Below, in pieces: positions 10,914 through 24,764 of a stretch of 64,000 nt of DNA. The stretch lies in NCBI GenBank assembly GCA_011634665.1, contig WAEK01000006.1, positions 1,744,501 to 1,808,500 on the forward strand, read 5' to 3'. The stretch comes from Mortierella sp. BCC40632. Taxonomy: Eukaryota > Mortierellomycota > Mortierellomycetes > Mortierellales > Mortierellaceae. Each line of letters starts with the position of its first letter. The first letter of the stretch is position 1. The notes under the pieces are model-generated. The model worked only from the letters and a program-made list of their open reading frames with translations. It was not told the origin of the DNA and did not search any database. A program made the translations under genes and the position numbers.

Positions 10914-12320
10914 TAGGCCACTGAATCTAGATGATCCTGCAGATCCTCCTTCTGGACAATCTGGTAGAATGTAGGCTCTGTTACCGTAATGGAGATGAAT
11001 GACAAGATCTCAAGTCCAATGGCGAAGGGGATCATGACCCTAATAGGTATTTGACTCCCGACCACATGAGAGAAGAGACCGATGTGTAGCCCAGGCGAGC
11101 AGAAATCTACCAAACCAATTCAGGTAATAGGCTATTTGGTCAGGCACATAGTGTGGACACCTATAGTCGATCGTAACAGCTGGAACCCCACACATAGGGT
11201 CATCGGCCTGGAGAGAACACTGTCAAGAACAAAAGGCCAGGGTCAAAGAAGCTGTTGATAGAAAAGACGCAGGCGCCAGAAAGATCCCAGGTATAAAAAG
11301 AAAGGTACAACTGTGTCACTTCTTGTCTCTACTGAGTCTGCGACCGTTGGCGCTAAATTATCAGGCCATCACGCCGGGTGGTTGCACAAAGTGACAGTAA
11401 TAATGGTGGGTACTCTCCTCTCAGGCACTCCCTCTGAGCTTACGTGAACTCTGTTTTGTTTCATTCGCTGGGCCTCCATGTGCCTTCACGTCCCAATACT
11501 ACTGTTGCTGTTGCTGTTGTCTGCGTGTCAGGGCAGTTCTCTGTACTCTTCTTTGTCGCAGTCTTCAAGAGCTACATAGTCTACCCGCCAAGTCATCAGC
11601 GAGATCGATGGGTTCAAAAGTGGGGAACTCTCCCGAAAAAGCAAAGAACTATTGATGGACGTTATGTAGTCCTGGGAAAGTCCATGGAACGGCTGAATTG
11701 TCGCTAAGCACAAATCTTGCCATGGCCCATCAGAATGATCGATGCTGCAGTCCCTCTAGCTTGTGTTGCCCGTCTCAGAAACGCATGGCCTGTGTCCGAT
11801 ATGGGCACTTTTCTTTCTCATGATGTGGTCGCATTGCAGGGCCTGTGGAATGTGTCTATGATCCATATCTCAAGCTGGTCTATCCCTCATCCTCCAGTAG
11901 CTTTTCATTTCTATTTTTTTTTTTTTCTTCATTGGTGTCGACGCCCACATCTCTAGTCCGCTCAAACGATCATGCCCCTCTGAGAAAGATGTCCAATCGA
12001 GGTCAGTGCCTGCGCACAGGGGTACCCCTGAATAGTCTCTACATACCCAAGAAAAAGAGTTAACATACACTGAGAACTGAGGATATTTTGAGTTTGGCCG
12101 GTGTCAAACAAGGAATGATCGGACATTCCAGGTCGGAGTGGTTCCTGGAGGGGAGCGGCTGTATACTGTATCCAACATGTGCTCCACATTGCATACCTCT
12201 CTTGTCTTGGAGGAATCGCCATTACCAAGCAATACCTCTACCTTGCTTGTCTGCGTGAAAAGCGGAATGCAAGTCATCCTATCTACTATTCTCTCCTGCT
12301 TCTGCTTCTACCACACTTCC

Positions 12321-12355
<35 letters not shown>

Positions 12356-15068
12356 CTTTCTGCTGGTCCGGGGCAGGAGACTTTTGCAAATAGCGCTTGG
12401 GCCTCCCCGTTACCTTCACGGAAAGAAAAAGTAGTCGGTCGGACATGCCAAAATCTATCTGCAGCCCACAAATTTGATCTGTCCTTTAGTCGATAGGAGG
12501 TGTAACAATCAAACAGCGACCTTCATGATGTCTTGTTAGTTCTGGTTGTCATGGGCTGGCGACCACTGTTGGGGCTTACCCCACGAGTTTGCCCACGCCG
12601 CCGTACAATAACACGAACCGAGGGGAGAATGACAAGAAGGCAGCTGAGGAGAGGTATCTACAATAAAAATATCCTCGAACACATGCGAGGCTGGGTACAC
12701 AAACAGTTTGTCTGGTTTGCTCCTGTGATGTCGTGGCTGGAGCGCAAGGCGGATTAAAGTGAGGAGACCCAAAAAGAACGAGCTTTGCTCTTCAAGGTCC
12801 TTACCTGATCTTAATGCTTGATCTTTTCTCATTCCCATCCTTGCTTTAATATGGCCCAAGGGTAACCCTTTGTCCGCGTGAAGACTGTGGCTACGAATGA
12901 GCACAAGAGTCTGTCCTCGGACCCCCAGTGACTCGGATGATCCCATATCTGCTCTTGCTTTGCCAACCCACATGCCGATCGAAGCTCTTGCTTACCCACC
13001 TTGAATAAAATGGATATAAGGTTCTTTTTTAAAGTGTAGAGTAGCACCAAATTCCTCTCAATGAAGGCCGCCTGGTCGAGTCCACACCCACATCCACACC
13101 ACACCACAGACACAGGAACCGAGTGGTGCTCTCAATAAAGAGAAGAGCGCAAAGGAGAACCAAACCTTAACTTATTGCGTCCAGTTCCTCATCCCAGGCA
13201 GACCGACAGAGTCTTCTCCCCCGCCCGCCTGCTTTGTACCTTTCCTATTAACAGCCTGTTTCTTTCCCTCTTTCGCTTGCTCCATCTCTACATACTTTCT
13301 ACTACAACAACAAAACCCGGCAAAGTGAGATGAGGGTGAGGTGAAGAAAAAGATTGAATGAACAAGAGGGTGTGGGGGGAGGGGTATGATTACAACAGAC
13401 AGTGGAGCTGTCTGTTTTCCATGGATTGGATATGCGCATGGGAACAGAAAGTAGAGGCCCATGTGCTGTAGACAGGCGGCCGTGTGTCTGAGAGCATCAA
13501 CTCTGGCGGGCGCTCTGGCAGGTGAGGAACGGCGTAACAGGAGACAGCAGGAGATCGAATGAAGTCTGTTGCCCGATGGGCAGCCTCAGTGGGTTGACGG
13601 AACAGGACAGAACAGGGTTGACTGGAGCACCGAGTGGAAACAAGAGTGTGAGCATGCGCATGAGCTCAGAGCAGCGCAGAAGAAAAGAAGTCTGGCGCAC
13701 CTTCGCTTGCTCTTTATCGTTGCTGTTGCTCTCGCCCGTCGTTTTCTCTCTTTCTTCTCTTCGTCCCTCCTCCACCCGTTGGACTCTGACCCCCACTCGC
13801 CGTCCGCCTTCCATTCACCTCGTCTCCGTCTCCGTCTCCTCCACCCTCTCCTCCTCTCTTCCTCCACCCTCCACTCCTTCCCCACACCCCTTCAACAGGC
13901 GCCATCTTCTTCTTCTCCTCCGCTTCGTTTTATCATTTCTCTCTTTCTTTCTTCTTTTCTGTCTTTCTCTTTGTCTGCTGTAGTCTCGCGATTGCACCTC
14001 CAAGGCAAGTCTTCCTCCCCTTGACGCGACAAACCACTCTCTACACTCTTCAGCACCTGCACGGTCCTCACTCTCCAACCGCTCTCGTGCCCCGATCACC
14101 AGTCATCATCAACCACTCTTCAACAACTGCTCCATCTTTTCCCTTGCTCGGGTGTTGGATGTTCTGTTCCTGAAAAACGCACTACCCCACGATGCCACCT
14201 CCCTACCTTCCATTCTCTACTGCCTCCGTGTATTTGGCATGAACCCTTTTTCTTTATCCCTACTCTGTCTGTTTTGACCAGACGCCTTTTTATGCTCAGC
14301 AACCACCCAGTACCTTGTCTCCAGCGAAAAGGGAATGGTGCCTGGTTGGGGATTTGCTGAGAGGAATCGTATCCCGCCCGTCTCATCTGAGTAGTGCGTC
14401 GTGCGCTGTCCCTGAGCCGTGGTGCAGTGTTAGACCTGTCTACTTTTTGGATGTCTCCGTGCACACATTAGCAACAGAGCAATGCAGCATATTCATTTTC
14501 TCCGTGTCCACTTTCCCTCGTAATCTTTGGACATGTTGTAAATTGCATGTCGCTGGAGCATTGGATTAAGTAATGTTACTGCACCTCCTTAAGGCAGCGG
14601 TCCTCTATCTGCATTTAACATGAGGCTGGAGGAGGAAGAAGCAGCAAAGGAGGAGGTGGATGTCTCCTCCACCTCATGTCCATTCCTTCATAATCCCTTC
14701 TTTGCCATACATCCAACATATTACATACGCTTTACCTGTATGATTCAATCAACAGCCTTGCTCGCATGCTCTCGAACACTGGCGATAGACACTCATCAGG
14801 CGAGCACCTTTGAAGTTTGACTTTTCCCTGGATATCCCCTGGGGAATACGACAAAAGTACAGTAGGCGGTATCTCCATGTATATCATATGAAAAGGACGC
14901 AGACAAGGCGCCGCTTTAGAGACGACTGTTTGTTCTTCTACTGTTGCCTCCCCCCCCTGGCTGGCTGCGGGATGCTGACTCCGGGCGGTTCGAAACCTTG
15001 TGAGAGCCTTCAGAGCATTTGAACAAAGACGAGACTCCGCTTCTTTTTCTCGCTCGCTCGCTCTCTGT

Positions 15069-15106
<38 letters not shown>

Positions 15107-15597
15107 CCTTTCTGACCCCTGCCCCCTGTCCTATTCAAGACACCTCCGAAAGGCGATTCGCCTAAAATCCTTCCTGCTCCACGTCCTTCTCCACTGTCTA
15201 TGCGACTCCGACATATGTTTTCCCTTTTCTCTCTCCTATTTACGCGTACATTTTTTTTTTTTTGGCCAGAGACGTGTACTGTCCGGATTTGAATTTCCCA
15301 ATTATTCGCTTCTCCGACTTTTTTCTCTTTCCTCGTCTCTTTCTCGCTCAAATTGTTGCTTCTAGTAGAACTAACACGCGTCATCACTTCGTTCCTTGGC
15401 CCCTCATAGAAAGACCTTGAATCGAAAGGACCTCTGAGGAAACCACCGAAAAGGAGTCGAGATTTAGTTGCTTTTAGACCTCTTTCTTTTTCAGATTTAG
15501 GTGAACGCAACTTTGTAACGGACCCTTCCTATACCCCCCTTCCCCTCACACACATCATCTACTCCGTCCTAGACAACATACACATACCCTAGTTGCG
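10914..15597. other. long gene-free stretch; distal promoter and leader of the giant protein gene
   Basis: 4.7 kb with no supportable gene. The first few hundred bases are the promoter side of the F-box gene. There are a poly-A tract at about 12319-12353, several CT-rich plus-strand blocks (13730-13980, 15040-15110) and mostly short random frames. From about 13700 to the ATG at 15598 the plus strand is strongly pyrimidine-rich, as in the leaders of other genes here, so transcription of the giant gene may start well upstream of its ATG or contain a leader intron. Confidence 0.5.
15073..15103. repeat. CT dinucleotide microsatellite in the giant gene's leader
   Basis: An uninterrupted (CT)n run about 500 bases upstream of the ATG, within the pyrimidine-rich leader. 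Confidence 0.9.
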
Positions 15598-18500
15598 ATG
15601 CCCTCCCCATCATCCAGTCACAGCGGCTGGGTTTCCAAGATGGGATCGCTCCTCGCTGTAGCGGGAGTCGCTGGTCTGGCCATCATTGGTTCGTCCATCG
15701 CTCCTTCTGCCGAGGCTGCTATCACAATGGGAGAAGCCCATGATTCACCTGGATCGATCATCATGGGTGGTCTTACCAGTGTGGTCCCCAAACCCCCCAG
15801 CATGCTTGAGAAATTCCTCATCCCCGGCCTCTTGAACCTCACAGGCGTTGGCGTCCATCTTAATTCGTCAACCCGTGTGGAGGTCAACCTGAACTCTTCT
15901 TTCACGAACCCTCTGGGCATGGCTCTTACTGTCCAGAATGCTGGTGTCCAGATCGTCTTGGACGGTATTTCGCTCGCCAACATTACCGTCCCCTCTTTGG
16001 CGCTTCCCGGTGGCGTCGGTCCTCTGAACCTGACAGCCTTGATCGACGTTGCTGACGGTGCTACCAACCCTCAGTTGCAAGCCTCGCTCAACAACTTGGT
16101 TACTGGCTTCTTTGGTGGTGTCACTCCTGTGGGTCCTCCTCCCAAGCTTGTGATCGACAACGTTTCCGTTTCTGGTGTGACCATGGACTTGGAGCCCATC
16201 GAAGTTCCAACCCAATTCGCGCCCTCGGGTCCCATCCCCAAGACCAATGTCACTGGCCCCAATACTGGCAAGCCTCCTGTCATTGGTTTCGGTGGACTCG
16301 TGAACCCCGCCATCAACTGGACTGTTCCTACCATCACCAAGGTGACCGTCAAGGCTCAGACTGGTGCTCATTTGCTCGCAGGTGTTGCCTTCACTTGGGA
16401 GAACCCCATGAACGTTGCGATCGATCTTCCATACCTTTCCCTTGACTTGGGCTTGAACGGAACTCGTGTCGTGACCGTCGGTATCGAGGGTGTCCACCTT
16501 GCTCCTGGCCGTATGAGCGCCGAGACATTTGTTCACCTGCACTTTAACAACGATGGCATTGCTGCTTCCCAGCTTGGCTCTCTTGTCAGCAGCTTCCTCG
16601 GTGGTAAGGATCTACTTTTGTTTGCCTTTTCCTATTCCCAAGAATTGTAGCTCATGTCAAAGGGTTATGCTAACAATTATGGTTGCTCATTTCGATATCT
16701 TTGTGTAGGCACGTTGAACCAGGTTGTTAGCGTTGGTAACATCACCTTCGGAACCCCTGGTAACCTCGACGCTGGTATCGCACCAGTCCTCAACACGCTC
16801 GTTAGCGGATTGGGCATCAACCTGCCTTTGATGAACGTCAGCACCATTGCCATTCAGCAGATGGTCCAAGGATTGATTCAACCTTACCTGCCAATCGATA
16901 TCAGCACTCTCGGTCAGAACACTGGCTCGCTTATGAACTACCTCAAGGGTCTTGCCATCTCGACTGCCCCTGGCCATACCCTTTTGATCTCGCCTCAGAT
17001 TCAGTTGCCTCTGCCCTTCGCGCTCGACCTCAACATCCCCTACTTTGCTCTTGACATCAACCTCGACAACAACAACCTTGGCCAGCTCTTCCTTGCCAAC
17101 TTGGTCGGCGCCGGTACAGGACAGGTGGATATCTCTGTTGGAATCGGTCTCGTCTTCAAGGAGCCTAGCCCTGAGATCCCACCTCTTGTTGCTCGAATTG
17201 TTAGCGGCTTGTTCTCTGGATCTGGACTCGATATCTTGGCCGGTGTCTCCAACCTTGCCATCGGTATCTCACCTTCGGATGCTGTCAACACCCTCAACTA
17301 CATCAATATTGGTGTGCCCATCTCGAGTGTCATCACTGGCTCGCTCAGCACTGGTAACATGCTTGGCGGTATTCTCTCTCAGACTGATGTTGTTATTGCT
17401 CCGAATGCGATCACAGTCAAGGTCGGTACTCTGGCCGAGTTGGTCATCCATGAGGCCGCAATTGCTGTCTTGCCCAACAACCTTGTCACGGCCGCTATCC
17501 AGTTGGAGCTCTTCCTTGGCTTGCCTGTCGCTGCCAACATTGGCTACTTTGGATTGCAACTCAACTTGGATGGTTCCAACCTCGCTCACATCGATCTGAC
17601 CACCGGATTCAACTATGATGGTGGCAGAGCTGCAATGAACGCTGGTGTTGCCATTAATGTTGGCACAGGCGATGACATTAGCACCAAGGTTGCCAACTTG
17701 GTCAATGCTGTCCTTGCTCACCAGTCTGTCTCGAGCTCGATTGGTGTCGGTGGTATTGTCATCGGCCACAGCGCCGACGATGTCATCAATGCCCTTTCCG
17801 CTATCTCGGTCTCCATGCCCTTGGATGGATTGTTGAATGGCAGTGGTAAGTATTATTTTAATTTACATGTTCAATAGACAACAAGAATCGCCCTCTCGGA
17901 ATCGCTGCTAATTAATTTTTTCCGCATCCTTTTATTATAGGTTCTGGACTTCCTGCTGGATTCCTTGACCGCATCCTGGCTCAGCTTGGACTCCAGCTCT
18001 CTGGATTGTCCTTGTCTACGATCCCCAATGCTGGTCTCGAGATTGGCGCCACAGCTTCGTTCTCGAACCCAATCCCTATCTCTCTCTCGGTTCCTTTCAT
18101 CGGCATCGCTGGTGGTCTCGATAGGGTTGATATTGTCGATGTTGGTCTTGAGCACCTTACTCTCCAGCCTGGTTCTAACGCGCTCCAGGCTGAGGTTGGT
18201 CTCCACTTCAACAATGCCGAGAGTGCCCAGTCCAAGGTGGCCACATTTGTCGGTGAGCTCGTTGGTGGTCAGCTCGGTAACACACCCGAGGCGATCACTC
18301 TCCACAACTTGCGCATTGGTGCCTCGCCCTCGGACTACTTTGATCTCTTCTCCAAGATCGACATCTCGATCCCCTCCAAGGACATCGTCAACAAGCCTAA
18401 CCTTGACTTTATCATGAGCAAGGTCGGTCTTAGCCTTGATGGTGCTGCCAGCAACTTGTTGAACAACCTCAAGATCGGCGCCATCTCTGCTGACTTGAAC

Positions 18501-21500
18501 AAGGCCCCCGTCATCGAGTTGGGCACCTCAATCTCTGTGAGCAACTTCTCGTTGAACGCCGCTGTCAACATTGGATACTTTGGCATTGATCTCGCTTTGG
18601 ATTCGCACTCCCTTGCTCGTGTTGATGTCCCCTCGATTACCATCTCGACCTCGAACAACCAACTCACGTTGGCTATCAAGGCTTCAGTCGCCATCCAGGA
18701 TACTCCCGAGATCCAGACGGATATCGCCAACTTGTTCAACTACTTTATGTCTAACAACACGGCCGCTCCCGTCAACAGCCTTGTCATCTCGCGACCACTC
18801 CTTGGTGTCTCGACCTCGGACAACATCAAGACGTTCTCGTTGATTCAATATCCTCTTGCTTTGCCCGAGTTGCTCGCCAAGGCTAGAGCCTTCCTCAACC
18901 AAGCCCTTGCTGGTGCTGGTGGTTTCAACATGAACAACATTGCGCTCTCTGGCTTGGTGGTTGACTTGAACAATCCTTCGGTCATCGCCATCCAGGGTGG
19001 TATCCAGATCAAGAACTTGACCCTGCCCGCTGACATCAGCATCAACTACGTTGGTGTCTCGCTCGGTTTGGACTCGACCCCCTTCGCTGATCTGACGATC
19101 CCTTCGTTGTCCTTGACTTCGGCCAACAATGCTCTGTCTGTCTCGTTCCAGGCCAACCTGGATGTGAAGCAGGGTCAGGAGTTGAATGGCCAGATTGCCA
19201 AGTTGGTCGGAGCTGTCATGTACCCTGGTCAGGTTGCCCCTCCCACGAATGTCGTCATCTACGAGCCCGTCTTTGGAGCCGACAAGAACCGTCTCTTCCG
19301 TATCTTGTCCCAGATCAGGTTCAACATCCCCACTGCTCCTTACTTGAAGAAGATTGGTGAGTTGTTGAACGGTGCCTTGAACGGTGGTGCTGGCAGCAAC
19401 TTGTTGGCTGGCCTTGACATTGGATCGCTTGTGGTCGACCTCAACTCGCCCCAGACCATTGGTATCGATGCCGCTATTACTCTCAAGAACATTACCATCC
19501 CTGCCGAGATCAAGCTCAACTATGTTGGCGTCAACTTGGCTATTGACACCATTGCTTTGGCCAACATTGCCGTGCCCTCGTTCAAGCTTGAGCCCGCAAA
19601 CGGTGGTCTGTCCATCTCGGCTCATGTCGATGTCAACCTCATGACCAGCGAACAGCTCACCTCTGCCATCTCCAACTTGATTACCGGTGTTATCAACAAC
19701 CAGACTACGCCTGCTACCAACTTGGTCATCTCGGGTGCCGTCTTTGGTGGATCCTCGACTAACGTCTTTACCATCTTGCAGAGCATCGTTGTCCCCATCA
19801 ACATTGCTCCTTACATCAACAAGATTCCTCAGATGATTGGTGGTGTTGGCTCGATCGGTAACCGTGTCTCCTTTGGTGCCTTTATCATTGACCTCAACTC
19901 GCCCCAGACCATTGGCGTTGACACCTCGGTCTCGATCAAGAACGTCACTCTCCCTGCTCAGATCAAGCTCAACTATGTTGGTGCTGATGTTGCCATTGGT
20001 GAGGTTCCATTGGTCAAGCTCGGAGTTCCTCAGTTCACCATGCAGCCCAACAATGGAAACTTGGATATTGCCCTTCGCTTGAACCTCGATCTTCAAGAAA
20101 GCCCTAACTTGCAGGCTATCATTAACGGTTTGGTTCGAGCTGTCCTCTCTGGTCAGCCCGTTCCTTCGACCAAGTTGGTTGTCTCTGGAGCTGTCTTTGG
20201 AGGTTCTGCTTCGAGCGTGTTCACTCTTCTCAAGGATGTCAAGATTCCTTTGGATGTCACTGCCTACATCAACCAGGCTATTGGCGCCATTGGCTCGGGT
20301 GCTGGTTCTTCGATCCTCAACCGTATTGGAATCAACGATCTCGTTGTCGACCTCAACGCTCCTCAGGTTATTGGTATTGATGCCTCGATTGCTGTCAAGA
20401 ACATCTCTCTCCCTGCCGAGATTAAGCTCAACTATGTTGGCGTCAACTTGGCTATTGACACGGTCGGTTTGGCTCAGATTGCTATTCCTTCCTTCAAGCT
20501 CCAGCCTTCTGGTGATGGTTTGTTGATCACTGCCCACGTCGATGTCACTGTCATGACCAGCGAACAGCTCACCTCTGCCATCTCCAACTTGATTGCCGGT
20601 GTCATTGGTAACCAGACCACTCCTGCTACCAACTTGGTCGTTTCGGGCGCCGTCTTTGGTGGATCTCCTACCAACGTCTTTACCATCTTGCAGAGCATCG
20701 TTGTCCCCATCAACATTGCTCCTTACATCAACAAGATCCCCGAGATGATTGGTGGTGTTGGCTCGATCGGTAACCGTGTCTCCTTCGGCGCCTTTATCAT
20801 TGACCTCAACTCGCCCCAGACCATTGGCGTTGATACCTCGGTCTCGATCAAGAACGTCACTCTCCCTGCTCAGATCAAGCTCAACTATGTTGGTGCTGAT
20901 GTTGCCATTGGTGAAGTTCCATTGGTCAAGCTCGGAGTTCCTAAGTTCACTATGCAGCCCAACAATGGAAACTTGGATATTGCCCTTCGCTTGGATCTTG
21001 CACTCCAGGATAGCCCTGCCTTGACTGCTACTATTAACGGTTTGGTTCGAGCTGTCCTCTCTGGTCAGCCCGTTCCTTCGACCAAGTTGATGGTCTCTGG
21101 AGCTGCTTTTGGAGGCTCTGCCGCGAATGTGTTCACTATCCTCAAGGATGTCAAGATTCCTTTGGATGTCACTGCCTATATCAACCAGGCTATTGGCGCC
21201 ATTGGCTCGGGTGCTGGTTCTTCGATCCTCAGCCGTATTGGAATCAACGATCTCGTTGTCGACCTCAACGCTCCTCAGGTTATTGGTATTGATGCCTCGA
21301 TTGCTGTCAAGAACATCTCTCTCCCTGCCGAGATTAAGCTCAACTATGTTGGCGTCAACTTGGCTATTGACACGGTCGGTTTGGCTCAGATTGCTATTCC
21401 TTCCTTCAAGCTCCAGCCTTCTGGTGATGGTTTGTTGATCACTGCCCACGTCGATGTCACTGTCATGACCAGCGAACAGCTCACCTCTGCCATCTCCAAC

Positions 21501-24500
21501 TTGATTGCCGGTGTCATTGGTAACCAGACCACTCCTGCTACCAACTTGGTCATCTCGGGTGCTGTCTTTGGTGGATCTCCTACCAACGTCTTTACCATCT
21601 TGCAGGGTATCATTGTCCCCATCAACATTGCTCCTTACATCAACAAGATCCCCGAGATGATTGGTGGTGGCTCTTTCGCCAACCGTGTCTCCTTTGGTGC
21701 CTTTGTCGTTGACCTCAACTCGCCTCAGACCATTGGCGTTGATACCTCGGTCTCGATCAAGAACGTCACTCTCCCTGCTCAGATCAAGCTCAACTATGTT
21801 GGTGCTGATGTTGCCATTGGTGAGACTCCCTTGGTCAAGCTCGGAGTTCCTCAATTCACTATGCAGCCTAACAACGGAAACCTGGATATTGCCCTTCATT
21901 TGGATCTTGTACTCCAGGATAGTCCTGCCTTGACTGGCACTATTAACGCTTTGGTCCAGACTGTCCTTGCTGGCAAGCCTATTCCCACAACCAAATTGGT
22001 TGTCTCTGGAGCTGCTTTTGGAGGCTCTGCCGCGAATGTGTTCACTATCCTCAAGGATGTCAAGATTCCTTTGGATGTCACTGCCTACCTCAACCAGGCC
22101 ATTGGCACAGTTGGTTCGGGTAACGGTGGTTCTATCTTTAGTCGTATTGGTTTCAGTGATCTTGTCGTCGACCTCAACTCGCCCCAGGTCATTGGTATCG
22201 ATGCCTCGGTCCTTGTCAAGAACGTCTCTCTTCCTGCCGAGATCAAGCTCAACTATGTTGGTGCCAACGTGGGTATCAATGCCGTTCCCCTTGCTCAGGT
22301 TTCCATCCCCACTTTCTCCTTGGCTCCTCAGAACGGTGACTTGGCATTGAAGGTTCACATTGCTATTGATCTTCTCAGCAGCGAAGAGTTGTCCCAGACT
22401 ATCTCAGCTCTCTTTGGCGCTCTTCTTGAGAACAAGCCCTTGCCCAAGACGGATCTGGTCATCTCTGGTGCTGTCTTTGGAGGATCCCCCACCAAGGTCT
22501 TTACCATCCTTCAAGGTGTCATTGTTCCTATCGACATCTCGGCTATCCTTGCCAAGCTCGGTGGTACGATTGGCGGCTCTGGATCTCTCCTCAACGGCAT
22601 TGGTCTCTCTGGCTTGGCCATTAACTTGAACCAGGCTCCAGCAATCGGTATTGATGCCAACATCGCTGTCCGCAACCTTACCCTCCCTGCTAAGCTCAAC
22701 GTCGGCTACTTTGGTTTGAACATTGGTATCAACAATGTCCCCTTGGCCGAGGTCTCGCTCCCCAAGATCGAGCTTGGTCAGAACGGTGGTGACTTGATCA
22801 TTGGTACTCATATCGATGCCACGTTGAAGGAGAACGATGCTTCGCAGTCACTCGTTGCTGCTCTCGTCAATGCTGTTGTTGCTGGACAGACTCCTCAGGG
22901 CACCGTTGTTATCTCGAACATTGCCTTTGGTCCCAGCAAGGGCAACGTCTACAACATCCTCAAGGGTATCCAGATCCCCATCCCCATCTCCAAGCTCCTG
23001 TCTGTCGTGCCCACTGCCCCTGGCGGTAACGGAACCTCGATCCTCGACAAGCTTGCTTTGGAGAGTGCCGATATCAACATGAAGAACCCACCCAGCATCG
23101 GTGCCGACATTGCCATTGCTCTCCTTGGTTACCAATTCGATGCCAAGTTGTTGCTTAACTATGTCAGCGTCAGTGCCTTCCTCGATAGCACTCCTCTTGC
23201 CACTGTCTCTGTTCCTGGCATTGATCTCTCGTCTGGAAACAACCAGATTGCTCTCCGTGTCCATTCGCTTGTCAACTTGGCCAGTGGTGGTGACATCCAG
23301 AGCAAGGTTGCTGCTATCGCTGCTCAGATCATGGGCAATGGTGGTGGCCAAGATGTCAACTTGGTGGTCTCCAACATTGCCTTTGGTGGTTCCGCAGGTA
23401 GCGTCTTCCACATCCTGGATAAGGTCCGCGTCTCGGTTCCTCTTGCTCCTTATATCCAGAAGTTGACTGGCATTGTCGGTGGTATCATTGGTGGCGGTGC
23501 TCCTGCTTTTGCGATCAACAAGTTGGAGGTGGATGCTCCTGGTGCTCTCGATCTGTCCGTCGGTGTCGGTGCCTCGATCAGCGGCATTGGTTCCAAGATC
23601 TCTGTCCAGATGCCCTACATTGGCCTTGTGGTCACCGCTGGTGGCGCTCCTTTCGTCCTCCCCACGATCAACAACTTCCAGTTGTCGAACGGCAACATTG
23701 CGCTGACGCTCGCTCTGCCCTTCCAGCCTGCTTCTAAACAGATCATTGCCTCTCTCTCGACTCCCGTCAGTCAACTCATGTTCTCAACTGTTGGCAATGT
23801 TCCAGGCTCGATTGTGGTGAACAGCATCCGATTCGGTGCTTCATCCAGCCAGGCCTTTGATATTGCTGCCAAGATTGGTCTCGAGATTCAGCTCAACTCG
23901 GTCTTCCAGAAGGCACAGGCCTACATTAATGCCAACAATCCTCTTCACGTTAACGATATGAACACTGTCTTGACCACGACCGGTATCGATGCCACGATCT
24001 CTGTGCCCGGTATCCCCTTGTCCGTGCCCCTCAAGATGAACTTCCCTATCTCGCTCTCTGGTTTCTACAAGGGTGGCTCGCCTTTCATCGGCATCCAGGC
24101 CACGTCCATGTCCTTGGGACAGAAGCCTTGGGTCCTTGGCGCCACCATTAACACTATCCAGCCCCAGTTCAGAACCGCTTTGGATGGTATCCTTCCTAAC
24201 GCTCTCACCTGGAAGAATGCCCTTCAGGATGTCACTCTCGGTGGTGTTACCTTGGGTCAGTTCAAGGCCTTGGATGGATTGAGAATCACTCCTCCTGAGG
24301 TGACGCTCTGGTCTCCTATCAACGTTCCTCTTAGTCAGCTCAAGTTGCACCTTTCACCCTTGGGTATGGACTTTGTTGCCACCTTTGTCAACCGTGGACC
24401 TCTCCAGGTCGACATGGGTTCGCTCAATGTGATGATTAAGATGGACAATGTTGATGTTGTCGAGGTCCAGAACTTGGGAGGTCCTATCCATCTCAACAAT

Positions 24501-24764
24501 GGTAACCAGAACGGAGGCAACAATGCCCTTTCATTGAACGCCTCTCTCAAGTTCAACTTCCTCGAGTTCTTCAAGATCATTGGTGCACTCCTCAAGCCTG
24601 GTGACAACTTCCAGTACATCTTCTCTATGAAGACGTCGAGTGGTCAGCCCATGCCCTGGTTGCAGGATGCTCTTAACGGTGTTCCCGCCTCGATCTTCAA
24701 GAACCTCTTGCCCATCCTGGCCAATGCTCTTACGAACGTCAAGTTCCCCATCTTTGGTGCTTAA
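15598..24764 (+). CDS. giant secreted/anchored tandem-repeat protein (LEA-2/DUF3712-like beta-sandwich repeats)
   Basis: Three exons, 15598-16603, 16709-17845 and 17941-24764, join in frame to 2,988 residues; both donors are GTAAG and both acceptors TAG. Residues about 15-42 form one hydrophobic segment ending Ala-Glu-Ala-Ala, either a signal peptide or an N-terminal anchor; the rest has no obvious membrane span. The body is about 14 degenerate units of roughly 150 residues, each with alternating hydrophobic strands and a core such as 'DLNSPQTIGVD...KN.TLPA.IKLNYVG', then 'VVSGAVFGGS..NVFTIL'. The 'F.WENPMNVAIDLPYLSLDL' style resembles the LEA-2/DUF3712 beta-sandwich family of fungi; this is a fold-level impression. 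The role is probably at the cell surface or in lipid-facing structures, but is unknown. Regular codon choice and asparagine/glycine richness suggest strong expression. Confidence 0.9.
19431..22163 (+). repeat. three tandem copies of a 912-bp (304-residue) coding repeat
   Basis: The sequence GT(G/T)GTCGACCTCAAC recurs at 19431, 20343, 21255 and 22164, spacing 912, 912 and 909. Each unit is a dimer of two related modules of about 455 bp (the 'VVDLNAPQ' and 'IIDLNSPQ' types). From 20343 to about 20640 and from 21255 to about 21552 the two copies are identical at every base I compared, third codon positions included. Confidence 0.9.

Noticed and set aside
12319..12353. Poly-A tract as the tail of a retrotransposed gene copy
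   Set aside because: No coding similarity or target duplication is visible upstream; similar A and T runs are common throughout the window.
14985..15000. GGCGGTTCGAAACC, resembling a tRNA T-arm/B-box
   Set aside because: No acceptor stem, A-box or CCA-end pairing could be found around it.
16604..16708. The giant gene read as two or three separate genes because of stops at 16650 and 17877
   Set aside because: Both stops lie inside introns with clean GTAAG..TAG boundaries, and joining the exons keeps frame and repeat pattern.
18684..22358. 1,224-codon open frame antisense to the giant gene
   Set aside because: It mirrors the repeated codon pattern of the sense gene (Asn/Asp/Arg-rich shadow), starts at no supported site and repeats with the same 912-bp period. 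The sense frame has the signal-like N-terminus and proper introns.
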